Shown: in pieces, positions 19,846 through 28,689 of the stretch | Layout of the letters: the number at the start of each line of letters is the position of its first letter | How positions within the stretch are numbered: position 1 is the first letter of the stretch | DNA from: Marivita sp. S6314 | Lineage (GTDB): Bacteria; Pseudomonadota; Alphaproteobacteria; Rhodobacterales; Rhodobacteraceae | DNA: 64,000 bases | NCBI RefSeq assembly: GCF_023015985.1 | Contig: NZ_JALKAO010000008.1 | Location: 21,930 to 85,929 of the forward strand | Reading direction: 5' to 3' | The notes under the pieces: model-generated | Databases searched by the model: none | Seen by the model: only the letters and a program-made list of their open reading frames with translations | Told to the model about the DNA's origin: nothing | Translations under genes and position numbers: made by a program

Positions 19846-20265
19846 TCAGTCCTGGGTGTCGATGATCTGGTGAACTTCGATCACGTTGCCGTCCGGATCG
19901 TAAAAGAAGATCTGGTGCCAGCCCTTCACCGCGTCGCTGCCCCAGTCAGAATAGGGAACACCCTTGTCTTCGAGATGCTGCTTGAACGCATCGATATCAT
20001 CCGTGCGATAGGCAATATGGCCGCGTTCCAGCGGGTTGACGACATGTCCGGACTGGAACGAATTCAGCACGTCGCGCGGGGTGAGGTGCATCTGGATGTC
20101 ACCGTCCGTGACAAACGAGACATCGCCGACCAGCCCCTTGTCCTGATTGACCGGCGGCAGATTGGCGGGATCGTCATCTCCGAGGGTCAGGACGTCGCGA
20201 TAGAAGCTGTCCATTGCCGGGACGTTGGTGGAGCAGAGATTGATGTGATGCAGTTTGAGTTTCAT
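19846..20265 (-). CDS. VOC superfamily (glyoxalase/dioxygenase fold) protein
   Basis: 139-residue vicinal oxygen chelate protein: paired βαβββ modules starting MKLKLHHINLCSTNVPAMDSF and a second module around GHIAYRTDDIDAFKQHLEDKG. The C-terminal block QIFFYDPDGNVIEVHQ contains the usual metal-ligand Glu. Members include glyoxalase I, fosfomycin-resistance and extradiol dioxygenase enzymes; the reaction is unknown here. I chose the ATG at 20265; an in-frame TTG 18 nt upstream is an alternative. It is 35 nt from the upstream coiled-coil gene and 15 nt before the Fe-alcohol dehydrogenase. Confidence 0.8.
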   Translation of the reverse strand: MKLKLHHINLCSTNVPAMDSFYRDVLTLGDDDPANLPPVNQDKGLVGDVSFVTDGDIQMHLTPRDVLNSFQSGHVVNPLERGHIAYRTDDIDAFKQHLEDKGVPYSDWGSDAVKGWHQIFFYDPDGNVIEVHQIIDTQD

Positions 20266-20300
20266 CCCGGAAGCGTGACGCAAAGCCCGGGTGAACGCAA

Positions 20301-20627
20301 TCAGCTGGCGTTCACACGTTCCACGTAAGCGCGCATTTCCTCGGCTTCGTGGCGCGCATCGCGCAGGCCTTCCATGGCGGCGGACAGCTCTGCTTCGGTC
20401 TGGGCAAGCTGGTTGGTCAGTTCGGCTTCGCGCTGCTGCAGGTAGGTGATCGCCTGATCACGGGTTTCTTCGGCTTCGTGCAGTTCCTGGCTCATGCGCT
20501 CAAGCTGGTCCATGTCCGCCTGGCTGACCCGCGTGAAACGGTGGACCAGCCAGTTGGCGAACCAGCCCAGGCAGAACGCCACAAACAGAATGATCGCCGT
20601 TGTGATAACAAACTCAGTTCTGTTCAT
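20301..20627 (-). CDS. Small membrane-anchored coiled-coil protein
   Basis: 108 residues. A single N-terminal transmembrane helix (about 5-25, VITTAIILFVAFCLGWFANWL) is followed by a long heptad-rich region (about 35-105) with many Glu/Gln, predicted as a coiled coil. The start overlaps the 3' end of the OmpA-family gene by 14 nt, so translational coupling is likely. The topology suggests a cytoplasmic coiled coil held to the inner membrane, perhaps working with the OmpA-type envelope protein. I do not recognise a named family. Confidence 0.75.
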   Translation of the reverse strand: MNRTEFVITTAIILFVAFCLGWFANWLVHRFTRVSQADMDQLERMSQELHEAEETRDQAITYLQQREAELTNQLAQTEAELSAAMEGLRDARHEAEEMRAYVERVNAS

Positions 20628-22530
20628 CGGTGGATTCCTCTGCGCCGTCGCTGTCGGCTGTTTCGCCCGTTGGCGCGGATTGTTCAATACTCTCCAGCGT
20701 CGTCTCTGTCTCGGGGATGGGTTCCGGTTGACGAAGTTTGAACTCGATCCGGCGGTTGGCCTCGCGGCCTTCCTCGGTGTCATTGCTGGCGATCGGACGT
20801 TCCTCGCCATAGCCGCGCACCTGGTAGCTGGAGGTCAGCACCCGACGGTCGCGCAGAGCGTTGAGCACCGATTGCGCGCGGTCCTGGCTGAGTTGCTGGT
20901 TCATCACTTCGCGGCCCTGGCTGTCAGTGTGGCCGGCGATAACAAGCGGAATGTCACCGCACAGCTTCAGCAGGTCCGCGATTTCATCCATGATATCCTG
21001 CGTCGAGGCGTCAAGCGTGGCGGATCCCGGCTCGAACGAGATCTTGCGGTCGCCGATGATCTCGACGATCTGGGCTTCGCATTCCTCTGGTGTCGGGATG
21101 CCCAGAAGCGGGTCCAGCTTTTCTTGATAAGTGACCGAGATTTCGTATTCCTCGGAATCGCCCAGCTTCTCGGCCAGCAGCCCGGCGATTTCAGAGCTCG
21201 CATTCTGGTTTCCGGTATTGCCGGAAACCGACAGGGTGTCCGGCGTCACAAGCACGGCACCGTTGGACAGGCGCGACAGGGCTTCAAGACCGGCCAGCAC
21301 GCGGCTCGCCCAAGAGGCGGGCAGGTTTTCATCAACCCGCGCGGTGGTGCGCACGGTGCTGGACCCGAACGCGGCACGGGCAAAGCTGTCAGCAGTCTGG
21401 CGGGCGATTTCGCTGTTCACGCGGCCGCGCAGCTGCACATCCCCTTCGGGTGACCGGGTTGCGGTGAACTCCGGGATGCCTTCCGATTCGGCGGCGGGCG
21501 GTTTTGGCAGGGTGGCCTTGACCACGAAAACACCGGGCAGATCGGCTTCCAGCGCGCCGACCACGCGGTCGAACAGGCTCTGGTCGGTGCCTTCCAGTGC
21601 AAACAGCGTGACGTCGACATCGGCGAAGGTGATGCTGCCGCCGCCAAGTTCGTTGATCGCGGCAATGCCCATTGCCGCCGCATCCCCCCATTCGCTGGTG
21701 GGTGTGCCCAGCCCCAGACGGCAGTCGATCTTGCCTGACATGCCCGCGACTGCCGCGGCTTCGAGGATGATGGTGCGATCCTCGTCTGTCGGGGCGGAAC
21801 ACGCATCGAAACGCGCGCCATCGGCATCCTGGATGAACCGCAAGGTGAACGGCGAGATTACCGGGCGCGGCGCGGTGATTTCCAGCGCAAGACGCAGGTC
21901 ATCCGGTGTGCGACGGGCCAGATCGGCTTCGACACGGCGTCGGGTGTCTTCGCTTTCGACAGCGCCCTTGATCGACACCCGCCCCGCTTCGATCGAGATC
22001 TTGGACCGGTCCAGCACCCGCAGGACGGACACGGAATATTCTAGCGAGTCGTTCCATCCGTCGGGCACGGGGTAGTCAGCCACTTCCAGCAGGTCCGCCA
22101 CCGGGGTATTCGGAACGGCGCGCTCGATATCGGCCACAAGCTGTGCGCGGTCTGTGCTGGTGGGCATCAGGCCAATCAGGGAAATGCCGTCATCGGTGCG
22201 CAGCATCTCGATGGAAAACCGGGGCGGCGCGATGCTGTCTCCGTCTTCGATATCAATCTGGTCGATGACGCGCGCGGTATCCACCACCCGTCCCGCCGCG
22301 CTGAGCGCTTGGAACCGGGCGGCTTCCGTCGGGGCGGTGCCAATCAGGAACACCTGCAATCCGTTGGTGTCCACATCCGCCCATGTCAGCGCATCGCGGT
22401 CCAGTTCGGTGCGCACCGCACGTTCAGAGCTTTCTTCCACAACGCCGGCCGACAACCACGCGGCAGCAAGGCTAAGCACAGCGGCGGCCAGGAAGGCCGC
22501 GACAACGATAAAGACAGAAGACAGGCGCAT
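20614..22530 (-). CDS. OmpA-family peptidoglycan-binding protein with N-terminal membrane anchor
   Basis: 638 residues. It starts with a hydrophobic anchor (residues ~5-25), then a long periplasmic region with repeated BON-like segments (for example SKISIEAGRVSIKGAVES and TRSPEGDVQLRGRVNSE), ending in an OmpA C-terminal domain. In that domain the FEPGSATLDAST and AGHTDSQGREVMNQQLSQDRA blocks and the RVRGYGEE-like YQVRGYGEERP bind meso-diaminopimelate in peptidoglycan. The role is probably envelope structure. It is 59 nt after ubiA and overlaps the coiled-coil gene. Confidence 0.85.
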   Translation of the reverse strand: MRLSSVFIVVAAFLAAAVLSLAAAWLSAGVVEESSERAVRTELDRDALTWADVDTNGLQVFLIGTAPTEAARFQALSAAGRVVDTARVIDQIDIEDGDSIAPPRFSIEMLRTDDGISLIGLMPTSTDRAQLVADIERAVPNTPVADLLEVADYPVPDGWNDSLEYSVSVLRVLDRSKISIEAGRVSIKGAVESEDTRRRVEADLARRTPDDLRLALEITAPRPVISPFTLRFIQDADGARFDACSAPTDEDRTIILEAAAVAGMSGKIDCRLGLGTPTSEWGDAAAMGIAAINELGGGSITFADVDVTLFALEGTDQSLFDRVVGALEADLPGVFVVKATLPKPPAAESEGIPEFTATRSPEGDVQLRGRVNSEIARQTADSFARAAFGSSTVRTTARVDENLPASWASRVLAGLEALSRLSNGAVLVTPDTLSVSGNTGNQNASSEIAGLLAEKLGDSEEYEISVTYQEKLDPLLGIPTPEECEAQIVEIIGDRKISFEPGSATLDASTQDIMDEIADLLKLCGDIPLVIAGHTDSQGREVMNQQLSQDRAQSVLNALRDRRVLTSSYQVRGYGEERPIASNDTEEGREANRRIEFKLRQPEPIPETETTLESIEQSAPTGETADSDGAEESTDEQN

Positions 22531-22589
22531 GAACGTTCCGCGTCAGAAACAGGTGGCCCAGCGATACGCCGCAGGGCGCAGGAGTGCAA

Positions 22590-23555
22590 TCATACCAACA
22601 GGGCGATGGCGAAAAACAGCACAGGCAATAACCCGGCATTTCGGTTGGATCGGAACAGGGCCACCAGCAGATCCCCATCATCCAGCTTCAACCGCCGCAA
22701 TTGCCACACCATATGCCAGCCCATCGCCCATGGCCCGGCAAGTGCCACCAACAGGGCAAAAATCTCGCCACGCGGAGCCGCCAGAACGATGGCATAGCCC
22801 ATCAGGGCCACGGTGATGACCAGAAACCACGCCAGGTATTTCGGGGTCTGATCACCGAACAACCGCGCGGTGGATTTGATGCCGATCAGGGCGTCGTCCT
22901 CGACATCCTGATGGGCGTAAATCGTGTCGTAGAACAGCGTCCAGGACAGCCCCGCAAGGTACAATGCAACCGCCGGCCATTGCAGCGTGCCCGTATGGGC
23001 CGTCCAGGCCAGCAAGGCCCCCCAGTTGAACGCAATGCCCAGAAACACCTGCGGCCACCACGTAAACCGCTTGGCAAAGGGATAGAAGGCCACCGGAACC
23101 AGCGCGACAATCCCCAAGACGATGGCCTGCAACGGAAATGTGATCAGGATCAGAAACGCCAGAAGCGATTGAACCACCGCCCAAAGCAGCGCTTTCTTGA
23201 CGGTGACCTGATCGGACGGGATGGGCCGCGACGCGGTGCGGGCGACCGATCCGTCGAAATCGCGGTCGGTGATATCATTCCAGGTACACCCGGCGCCCCG
23301 CATCAGAAACGCCCCGATGCCACAGCCAATGATGATCCACAGATCGAACACCCGCATCTCGCCGGTGAAAAACATCGCCAGCAACGTGCCCCAGACACAC
23401 GGCAGATAAAGCAGCCAAGTGCCAATCGGCCGGTCCGCGCGTGACAACCTGAGATAGGGGCGGGTCCAGTCCGGCGCGTATGTATCGACCCAATTGCCGG
23501 TCACAGCGTCTGAGACCTGACCGCTCTGGTCTGGTGTTGTCTGCGGGCCGGACAT
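22590..23555 (-). CDS. ubiA: 4-hydroxybenzoate octaprenyltransferase
   Basis: Integral membrane prenyltransferase that attaches the polyprenyl tail to 4-hydroxybenzoate in ubiquinone synthesis. 321 residues with about nine helices. Both Asp-rich motifs are present: NDITDRDFDGSVARTASRP and DTIYAHQDVEDDALIGIKST, which bind Mg-prenyl diphosphate. I chose the ATG at 23555 (MSGPQTTPD), because an upstream extension would run into rsmE on the other strand. It is divergent from rsmE with a spacing of about 12 nt between start codons, so the promoters overlap the opposing genes' starts. Confidence 0.95.
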   Translation of the reverse strand: MSGPQTTPDQSGQVSDAVTGNWVDTYAPDWTRPYLRLSRADRPIGTWLLYLPCVWGTLLAMFFTGEMRVFDLWIIIGCGIGAFLMRGAGCTWNDITDRDFDGSVARTASRPIPSDQVTVKKALLWAVVQSLLAFLILITFPLQAIVLGIVALVPVAFYPFAKRFTWWPQVFLGIAFNWGALLAWTAHTGTLQWPAVALYLAGLSWTLFYDTIYAHQDVEDDALIGIKSTARLFGDQTPKYLAWFLVITVALMGYAIVLAAPRGEIFALLVALAGPWAMGWHMVWQLRRLKLDDGDLLVALFRSNRNAGLLPVLFFAIALLV

Positions 23556-23567
23556 ATGTGTTGCTCC

Positions 23568-24287
23568 ATGAGTGCGAAGATCAGGCTTTTTGTAGAGCAG
23601 CCGCTTGGGGCGGCACAAGCCGTCCCTCTGACGCGGGAGCAGGCGCATTACCTGTTTGGTGTGATGCGTCTGACGGTTGGTGGACATGTGGCGCTGTTCA
23701 ACGGGACAGATGGCGAATGGCAGGCCGACATTGTCGAGGCTGGCAAACGCAAGGGCGTGTTGGTCTGCCGCGCGCAATCGCAACCGCAATCCCTGCCCCC
23801 GGATCTTTGGTTGCTGTTCGCACCGATCAAGAAAGCGCGCACCGATTTTATCGTGGAAAAGGCCGTGGAGATGGGTGTGCGGCGCATCCTGCCGGTGCAG
23901 ACCGCCTTCACCAATTCAGAGCGCATCCGGCAGGACCGGCTGCAGGCCCATGCGATTGAGGCGGCGGAACAATGCGGTGCCACTTTTGTGCCCGAGGTCG
24001 CGGCCCTGACCAAGCTGGAGCGGGTTCTGGACCGATGGGACACCAGCCGTCAGATCGGCTTTTGCGATGAGCGTCTGGCAGGCGAGACCGGGCATTTGCC
24101 GGATGTTCCGGGGCCGTGGGCGCTCCTGATCGGGCCGGAAGGCGGGTTCTCTGACGACGAACGCGCGCGGCTGCGCGGGCTGGAGGCATCGCATGCGCTC
24201 AGCCTTGGCCCGCGTATTCTGCGCGCCGACACGGCGGCTGTTGCGGCGCTGACCCTGTGGCAATCGACGTTGGGAGACTGGGCATGA
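23568..24287 (+). CDS. rsmE: 16S rRNA (uracil1498-N3)-methyltransferase
   Basis: SPOUT-class enzyme of 239 residues that methylates U1498 of 16S rRNA with S-adenosylmethionine. An N-terminal PUA-like domain (about 1-75) is followed by the trefoil-knot domain. The knot is marked by GPEGGFSDDE and LGPRILRADTAAVAAL at the C-terminus. The first ATG in frame is at 23556, but I prefer 23568 (MSAKIRLF), which fits family N-termini. It ends just before double-palindrome copy 2. Confidence 0.94.
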   Translation: MSAKIRLFVEQPLGAAQAVPLTREQAHYLFGVMRLTVGGHVALFNGTDGEWQADIVEAGKRKGVLVCRAQSQPQSLPPDLWLLFAPIKKARTDFIVEKAVEMGVRRILPVQTAFTNSERIRQDRLQAHAIEAAEQCGATFVPEVAALTKLERVLDRWDTSRQIGFCDERLAGETGHLPDVPGPWALLIGPEGGFSDDERARLRGLEASHALSLGPRILRADTAAVAALTLWQSTLGDWA

Positions 24288-24289
24288 CA

Positions 24290-24334
24290 GGTTTTTGGTC
24301 GACCAAAAACCGCAGCTCCGTCGACGGAGCTGCG
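24290..24334. repeat. Double GTCGAC-centred palindrome element, copy 2
   Basis: The first palindrome, 24290-24311, has the half-arm GGTTTTTGGTC. The second, 24311-24334, has the half-arm CGCAGCTCCGTC. Both centre on GTCGAC, and the centres are exactly 22 bp apart, as in copy 1 at 10266-10310. The 16-bp core GCTCCGTC plus mirror is identical in both copies, while the outer arms differ but stay self-complementary. It sits 3 nt after the rsmE stop, before the next plus-strand gene, so a terminator role alone is not obvious. Confidence 0.8.
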
Positions 24335-24351
24335 CCCCACGGGAGAGGCCG

Positions 24352-24882
24352 ATGAGCTTTGTGCGCCCCGGTGCCAAAAACGTGATCCTACGCTGGCGCG
24401 AAGCGTTGGTGGGAGCGGCGATCCTTGGTCTTGGGGTCTATTGGAGCTTTGGGGTCACGCCCGGGATCCTGTCGTGGATCGGCTATCTGGCCGTCTTGCT
24501 TGGGGCCGCCTTGTTCTTTGCCGGGCTGCAAAAAGGACGCTCGCGGCTGGGCGGCGGTGGACCGGGTGTGGTGCAGGTGATCGAACGGCGCATTGGCTAT
24601 TTCGGCCCGCTGAACGGTGGTTTGGTGGATCTTGATGCCGTCACGTCGCTGAATTTCGACCCAACAGAACACCCGGCAACCTGGGTCATCACCCATGACG
24701 CGGGACCGGCTTTGCACATTCCCGTCAATGCCGAGAACGCGGATGTCCTGTTCGATGTGTTTGCCAGCCTGCCGGGCCTGAGTCCGGGGCGGGTTGCCTC
24801 TGTCTCGCGGCAGGAAGGCACGCGTCCCATTGTGCTTTGGCGCAGGGCTGATCTTCAGCAACGCATTGCCCGCTTGCATTGA
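24352..24882 (+). CDS. Conserved hypothetical inner membrane protein
   Basis: 176 residues. Two transmembrane helices (about 17-35 and 40-58, IGYLAVLLGAALFFAGLQ) are followed by a cytoplasmic or periplasmic beta-rich domain of about 110 residues, including GPGVVQVIERRIGYFGPLNGG and SLNFDPTEHPATWVITHD. The shape resembles a membrane-anchored PH-like domain, but I do not recognise a named family. The start at 24352 follows GGGAGAGGCCG. It lies between copy 2 of the palindrome element and gshA, 63 nt upstream of the latter. Confidence 0.75.
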   Translation: MSFVRPGAKNVILRWREALVGAAILGLGVYWSFGVTPGILSWIGYLAVLLGAALFFAGLQKGRSRLGGGGPGVVQVIERRIGYFGPLNGGLVDLDAVTSLNFDPTEHPATWVITHDAGPALHIPVNAENADVLFDVFASLPGLSPGRVASVSRQEGTRPIVLWRRADLQQRIARLH

Positions 24883-24945
24883 CACCCCGAAGAAATCGGC
24901 TCAAGGCTGGCCGCGATTGTCGAGCAGAGAAACCGGAGACGCGCC

Positions 24946-26316
24946 ATGTCCATTCCGCAGTCGGGCGGCGGGCCCATCGAACACCACGACCAGTTGGCCC
25001 AGTACCTGGCCGAGGGCTGCAAGCCCAAGGAAGATTGGCGCATTGGCACCGAACACGAGAAATTCGGGTATTGCAAAGACACATTGAAGCCGCTGCCCTA
25101 CGAGGGAGAGCGCTCTATTCTGGCGGTACTGAGTGGCCTGCGCGACCGGCATGGCTGGGCGCCTGTCATGGAAGCCGACAACCTGATTGGCCTGGAAAAA
25201 GACGGCGCGAATATCTCGCTTGAGCCCGGAGGCCAGTTGGAGCTGTCCGGCGCGCCGCTTGAGACGATTCACCAGACCTGTGACGAGGTGAACACCCATC
25301 TGGTCGAGGTGAAATCCATCGCCGACGAGATCGGTGTGGGCTTCATTGGCCTGGGGGCTGCGCCGATCTGGACCCATGACGAGATGCCGTTGATGCCCAA
25401 GGGGCGCTATGCCCTGATGGACAAGTACATGCAGGAGGTCGGCACATCGGGCACCACGATGATGCGCCGGACCTGCACGGTTCAGGTGAACCTCGATTTT
25501 TCGTCCGAGGCCGACATGGTGCAGAAGATGCGCGTCGCACTGGCGTTGCAACCAGTGGCCACGGCTCTGTTTGCGACGTCGCCGTTCTTTGAAGGCAAGG
25601 TCAACGGCCACAAAAGCTGGCGGTCGCGTGTCTGGCGGCATCTGGACGATGATCGCACCGGGATGTTGCCGTTCGTGTTCGACGACGGGTTCGGGTTCGA
25701 GGCCTGGGTGCAATATGCGCTCGATGTGCCGATGTATTTTGTCTACCGCGATGGCGTGTACCACAACGCGCTTGGGCAATCGTTCCGCGATTTCCTGAAG
25801 GGCGAACTGCCCGCGCTGCCCGGTGAGACGCCGACCCTGTCGGATTGGGCGGACCACCTGACAACGATTTTCCCCGAAGCGCGGGTGAAGAAGTTTATCG
25901 AGATGCGCGGGGCCGACGGTGGGCCTTGGCGGCGTCTATGTGCGCTGCCTGCGTTCTGGGTGGGCCTGACCTATGATCAAGGCGCGCTGGATGCGGCGTG
26001 GGATCTGGTGAAGGGCTGGGATGCGGAGACGCGCGAGGCGTTGCGGGTTGCGGCCTCGGTTGACGGGCTGCAGGCCAATGTGAACGGTATCAAGATGCAT
26101 GATCTGGCCAAAGAGGTTCTGGACATCGCCGAAGCAGGCCTCGTGGCCCGCGCCCGCCCAGGTGCGGGCGGGCTTGTGCCAGACGAGACGCATTTCCTGA
26201 ACGCGCTCAAGGAAAGCGTCGAAAGCGGTCAGACGCTTGCCGACGAGTTTCTTGAGCATTTCAACGGCGACTGGAACGGCGACCTGACGCGCATCTATGG
26301 CGAATACAGCTACTGA
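24946..26316 (+). CDS. gshA: Glutamate-cysteine ligase, plant/alphaproteobacterial type
   Basis: First step of glutathione synthesis: ATP-dependent joining of glutamate and cysteine. 456 residues, the length of the GshA class found in plants and alphaproteobacteria (TIGR01436 type), distinct from E. coli GshA. Conserved blocks include EHEKFGYC near residue 45, SLEPGGQLELSGAPL near 90 and KGRYALMDKYM near 145. A ggt gene converges on it from downstream, so the locus joins glutathione making and breaking. A good ribosome-binding region (GGAGACGCGCC) precedes the ATG. Confidence 0.95.
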   Translation: MSIPQSGGGPIEHHDQLAQYLAEGCKPKEDWRIGTEHEKFGYCKDTLKPLPYEGERSILAVLSGLRDRHGWAPVMEADNLIGLEKDGANISLEPGGQLELSGAPLETIHQTCDEVNTHLVEVKSIADEIGVGFIGLGAAPIWTHDEMPLMPKGRYALMDKYMQEVGTSGTTMMRRTCTVQVNLDFSSEADMVQKMRVALALQPVATALFATSPFFEGKVNGHKSWRSRVWRHLDDDRTGMLPFVFDDGFGFEAWVQYALDVPMYFVYRDGVYHNALGQSFRDFLKGELPALPGETPTLSDWADHLTTIFPEARVKKFIEMRGADGGPWRRLCALPAFWVGLTYDQGALDAAWDLVKGWDAETREALRVAASVDGLQANVNGIKMHDLAKEVLDIAEAGLVARARPGAGGLVPDETHFLNALKESVESGQTLADEFLEHFNGDWNGDLTRIYGEYSY

Positions 26317-26327
26317 GCTCCTTTAGG

Positions 26328-26353
26328 TCGGGCAGGTGTTCCAACCTGCCCGA
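26328..26353. terminator. Hairpin between convergent gshA and ggt
   Basis: TCGGGCAGGT and ACCTGCCCGA form a perfect 10-bp stem with a 6-nt loop. It sits 11 nt after the gshA stop and just before the ggt stop on the other strand. No T-run follows on either side, so termination may be weak or Rho-assisted. Confidence 0.65.
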
Positions 26354-26357
26354 AGGT

Positions 26358-27938
26358 TCAGTACCCGATGGCGCAGCCATCCTTGCGAGGGTCGGACGCG
26401 CCTTCCAGCACGCCGTTGTCGCGGATCAGAATGGCCTGCGCGCCGCCAATCCCCGTGGCCGGGACAGAGACGGTGTGGCCCAGATCGGCCAGACCTTGAT
26501 GCACCGCGTCAGAGTAGCCTTTCTCGACCTTCATATCGCCATATTCGCTAAAGCAGCGCGGAGCGTCGATCACCACTTGCGGGTCCATGCCATAGTCAAC
26601 GAAGTTGGTCACAAACCGCGCGTGGCCGGTGGATTGGTATTGCCCGCCCATCACGCCGAAGGGCATCAGCAGCTTGCCGTTCTGCCGCAACATGGCCGGA
26701 ATAATCGTGTGCATCGGGCGCTTGCCGCCATCGGCTTCGTTCGGGTGCCCCTCTTCCAGCGTGAACCCCGCGCCGCGGTTCTGAAACAACACGCCGAATT
26801 TGTCCGACGCCACACCCGAGCCGAAATCCTTGAACACCGAGTAGATCAGCGAGACCGCCATGCGGTCCCGGTCGATCACGGTCAGGTAAATGGTTTCCTT
26901 GTGTACCGCTTCGGTCAACGGCCGTGCGCTTGGCATCGCGCGGGTCGGGTCGATTAACGCCGCGAGCTTTTCGCCGGTTTTCGGGTCGAGCATATGCGCC
27001 AGCCGCGTCATGTGATCCATGTCGCACAGGAACCGGTCGCGTGCGTCATAGGCGAGTTTGGTCGCCTCGGCCTCAAGATGCGCGCGTTCCAGCCCGAACG
27101 GGTCCATTGAAGGCAGATCGAATTGCGCAAGAATGTTGTTGAGGAGGATCGCCGTTGCGCCCTGCCCGTTTGGCGGATGCTCAACCAGTTCGATCCCCTT
27201 GTAGGTGCCGCTGATCGGGGTGGTGTAGTCGCAGCGCGTGTTGGCGAAATCCTCTAGCGTGTGCACACCGCCGATCGCGCGCAGCGATGACACCATGTCT
27301 TCGGCCACCTCACCTTCGTAAAACCCTTTGCGACCCTCGGCAGCGACACGGCGCAGCACCTCGGCCATCATGGGATGGCGGAACAGATCACCTACTTGGG
27401 GCGGGTTGCCCCCATCGGTGTAAAACTGCCGCGCCGCGCCGTGCAGGTTCTGATGGTAGTGAAACCAGTCGAACCCGGCGCGCGGCGCCACGGGCACACC
27501 CTCTTCTGCATAGTGAATCGCGGGCGCAAACACGGCATCAAGCCCCAGCCGCCCATAATCGTCGGACAATTGGCAAAACGCATCGACCGCACCGGGGATC
27601 GTGATCGGCTCGGGTCGGCCAAACAAGGGCATCTTGTCCAGCCCAGAGGCCCGCAGCGCGGCACCGGACAAGGCGGCGGGCGCGCGCCCCGAGCCATTCA
27701 GGCAGACGATGTCTTCGGTTCCCGCAGGCTTGACCATCACGAAGCAATCGCCACCGATCCCGGTCATCGCCGGTTCGCACAGGCCCAGCAGGACCGCACC
27801 GGCAATGGCCGCATCCACCGCATTGCCACCGCGCTTGAGCATATCAATCGCGGCTTCAGCGGCCAGCGGGTGTGACGTTGCGCAAAGGCCATTGGCGGCC
27901 ATGACTGCGGAACGACCCGGCAAATGGAAATCTCGCAT
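26358..27938 (-). CDS. ggt: Gamma-glutamyltransferase family protein
   Basis: N-terminal-nucleophile hydrolase family, 526 residues, made as a precursor that cuts itself into two subunits. GGNAVDAAIAGAVLLGLCEPAMTGIGGD near the N-terminus is the family fingerprint. The expected nucleophile Thr lies in ETIYLTVID, where typical GGTs have the motif TTH; here it reads TIY, as in YwrD-like branches. No signal peptide is evident, so it may be cytoplasmic. I chose the ATG at 27938, preceded by GGGGGAGACACGTC. Substrates could be glutathione or other gamma-glutamyl compounds. Confidence 0.87.
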   Translation of the reverse strand: MRDFHLPGRSAVMAANGLCATSHPLAAEAAIDMLKRGGNAVDAAIAGAVLLGLCEPAMTGIGGDCFVMVKPAGTEDIVCLNGSGRAPAALSGAALRASGLDKMPLFGRPEPITIPGAVDAFCQLSDDYGRLGLDAVFAPAIHYAEEGVPVAPRAGFDWFHYHQNLHGAARQFYTDGGNPPQVGDLFRHPMMAEVLRRVAAEGRKGFYEGEVAEDMVSSLRAIGGVHTLEDFANTRCDYTTPISGTYKGIELVEHPPNGQGATAILLNNILAQFDLPSMDPFGLERAHLEAEATKLAYDARDRFLCDMDHMTRLAHMLDPKTGEKLAALIDPTRAMPSARPLTEAVHKETIYLTVIDRDRMAVSLIYSVFKDFGSGVASDKFGVLFQNRGAGFTLEEGHPNEADGGKRPMHTIIPAMLRQNGKLLMPFGVMGGQYQSTGHARFVTNFVDYGMDPQVVIDAPRCFSEYGDMKVEKGYSDAVHQGLADLGHTVSVPATGIGGAQAILIRDNGVLEGASDPRKDGCAIGY

Positions 27939-28196
27939 GACGTGTCTCCCCCTCTTTGCCCGCGAACGTAACCGGTGCGGAGGCAAGGTCAAATGGATGA
28001 TCTGGGGGGAAAGACGTAACCTCGACGCCGCACACTGGGTGGGGGCTATTAACGGCACGGCGTCGAGGTGAAGCTATAAGCAGCTACCCTTCTCTTTTGA
28101 CCTGCAACCGCGCCCAAAATTCGGAACGATTGGGGCCATTGTGCGACATTGCCGGCGAATCCGTGAACAGCACCCCCCAAATGCCGCTTATTGCCT

Positions 28197-28226
28197 ACAA
28201 TTATTGAATAATTCGCCGATAATTGT
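28197..28226. other. AT-rich inverted repeat in the ggt upstream gap
   Basis: The 298-nt gap 27939-28236 holds an AT-rich structure: ACAATTAT at 28197-28204 pairs with ATAATTGT at 28219-28226, and an AATTATT/AATAATT palindrome lies inside it. It is 10 nt past the stop of the anti-sigma kinase gene on the minus strand. It may be a weak terminator or a ggt control site; the rest of the gap shows nothing I can name. Confidence 0.35.
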
Positions 28227-28236
28227 GTTGAGCCTG

Positions 28237-28689
28237 TCAGCGCTGGCACCCTCCGGGGCGCGCCTGAATCAGCGTCACCTGATTGCACCCGGCGCTCCGG
28301 TGATACCGCACCTCTGACATGAGGGTCTGAATCAAGAACCACCCGTACCCGCCTTCGGCGTGATTGTCCGGATCAGGGGCGTCTGGACAAGGCACAGACC
28401 CGCCCGGCATGGCGCGGCCCCAATCCGTGATCTGCAGGCGCAGCGCGTCTGGCGTGCCAACGATGGACAGCGCAATCGCCCCGAAAGACTGTCCGGCATA
28501 GGCATGTTCCACCACGTTGTTCAGCGCTTCGGCCAGGGCAATCAGGATATTCTCCCGCATGTCGGTCAATGCATGTTTGTTCAGGGTGGCATCGACACGC
28601 GACAAGATATCAGGTGTGACCACGTTCAGGGCGGGCCAGCACAGGGACAAAAGGCGTGTTTGCTGTGATTTACCCGTCTTCGACGACAC
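28237..28689 (-). CDS. RsbW-like anti-sigma factor serine kinase / ATP-binding protein
   Basis: 150 residues, GHKL ATPase fold. The N-box is in AEALNNVVEHAYAG, with the Mg-binding Asn, followed by QITDWGRAMPGG and the G-box GGYGWFLIQTLM. Such proteins phosphorylate a partner STAS protein and bind or release a sigma factor or other target. Its start overlaps the stop of the STAS gene by 20 nt, so the two are translated together. No sigma factor or PP2C phosphatase is adjacent, which leaves the third partner unknown. Confidence 0.88.
   Translation of the reverse strand: MSSKTGKSQQTRLLSLCWPALNVVTPDILSRVDATLNKHALTDMRENILIALAEALNNVVEHAYAGQSFGAIALSIVGTPDALRLQITDWGRAMPGGSVPCPDAPDPDNHAEGGYGWFLIQTLMSEVRYHRSAGCNQVTLIQARPGGCQR

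Noticed and set aside
28060..28200. Possible small RNA or gene in the ggt upstream gap
   Set aside because: No ribosome-binding site, no promoter pattern and no convincing secondary structure beyond the AT-rich repeat near 28197-28226.
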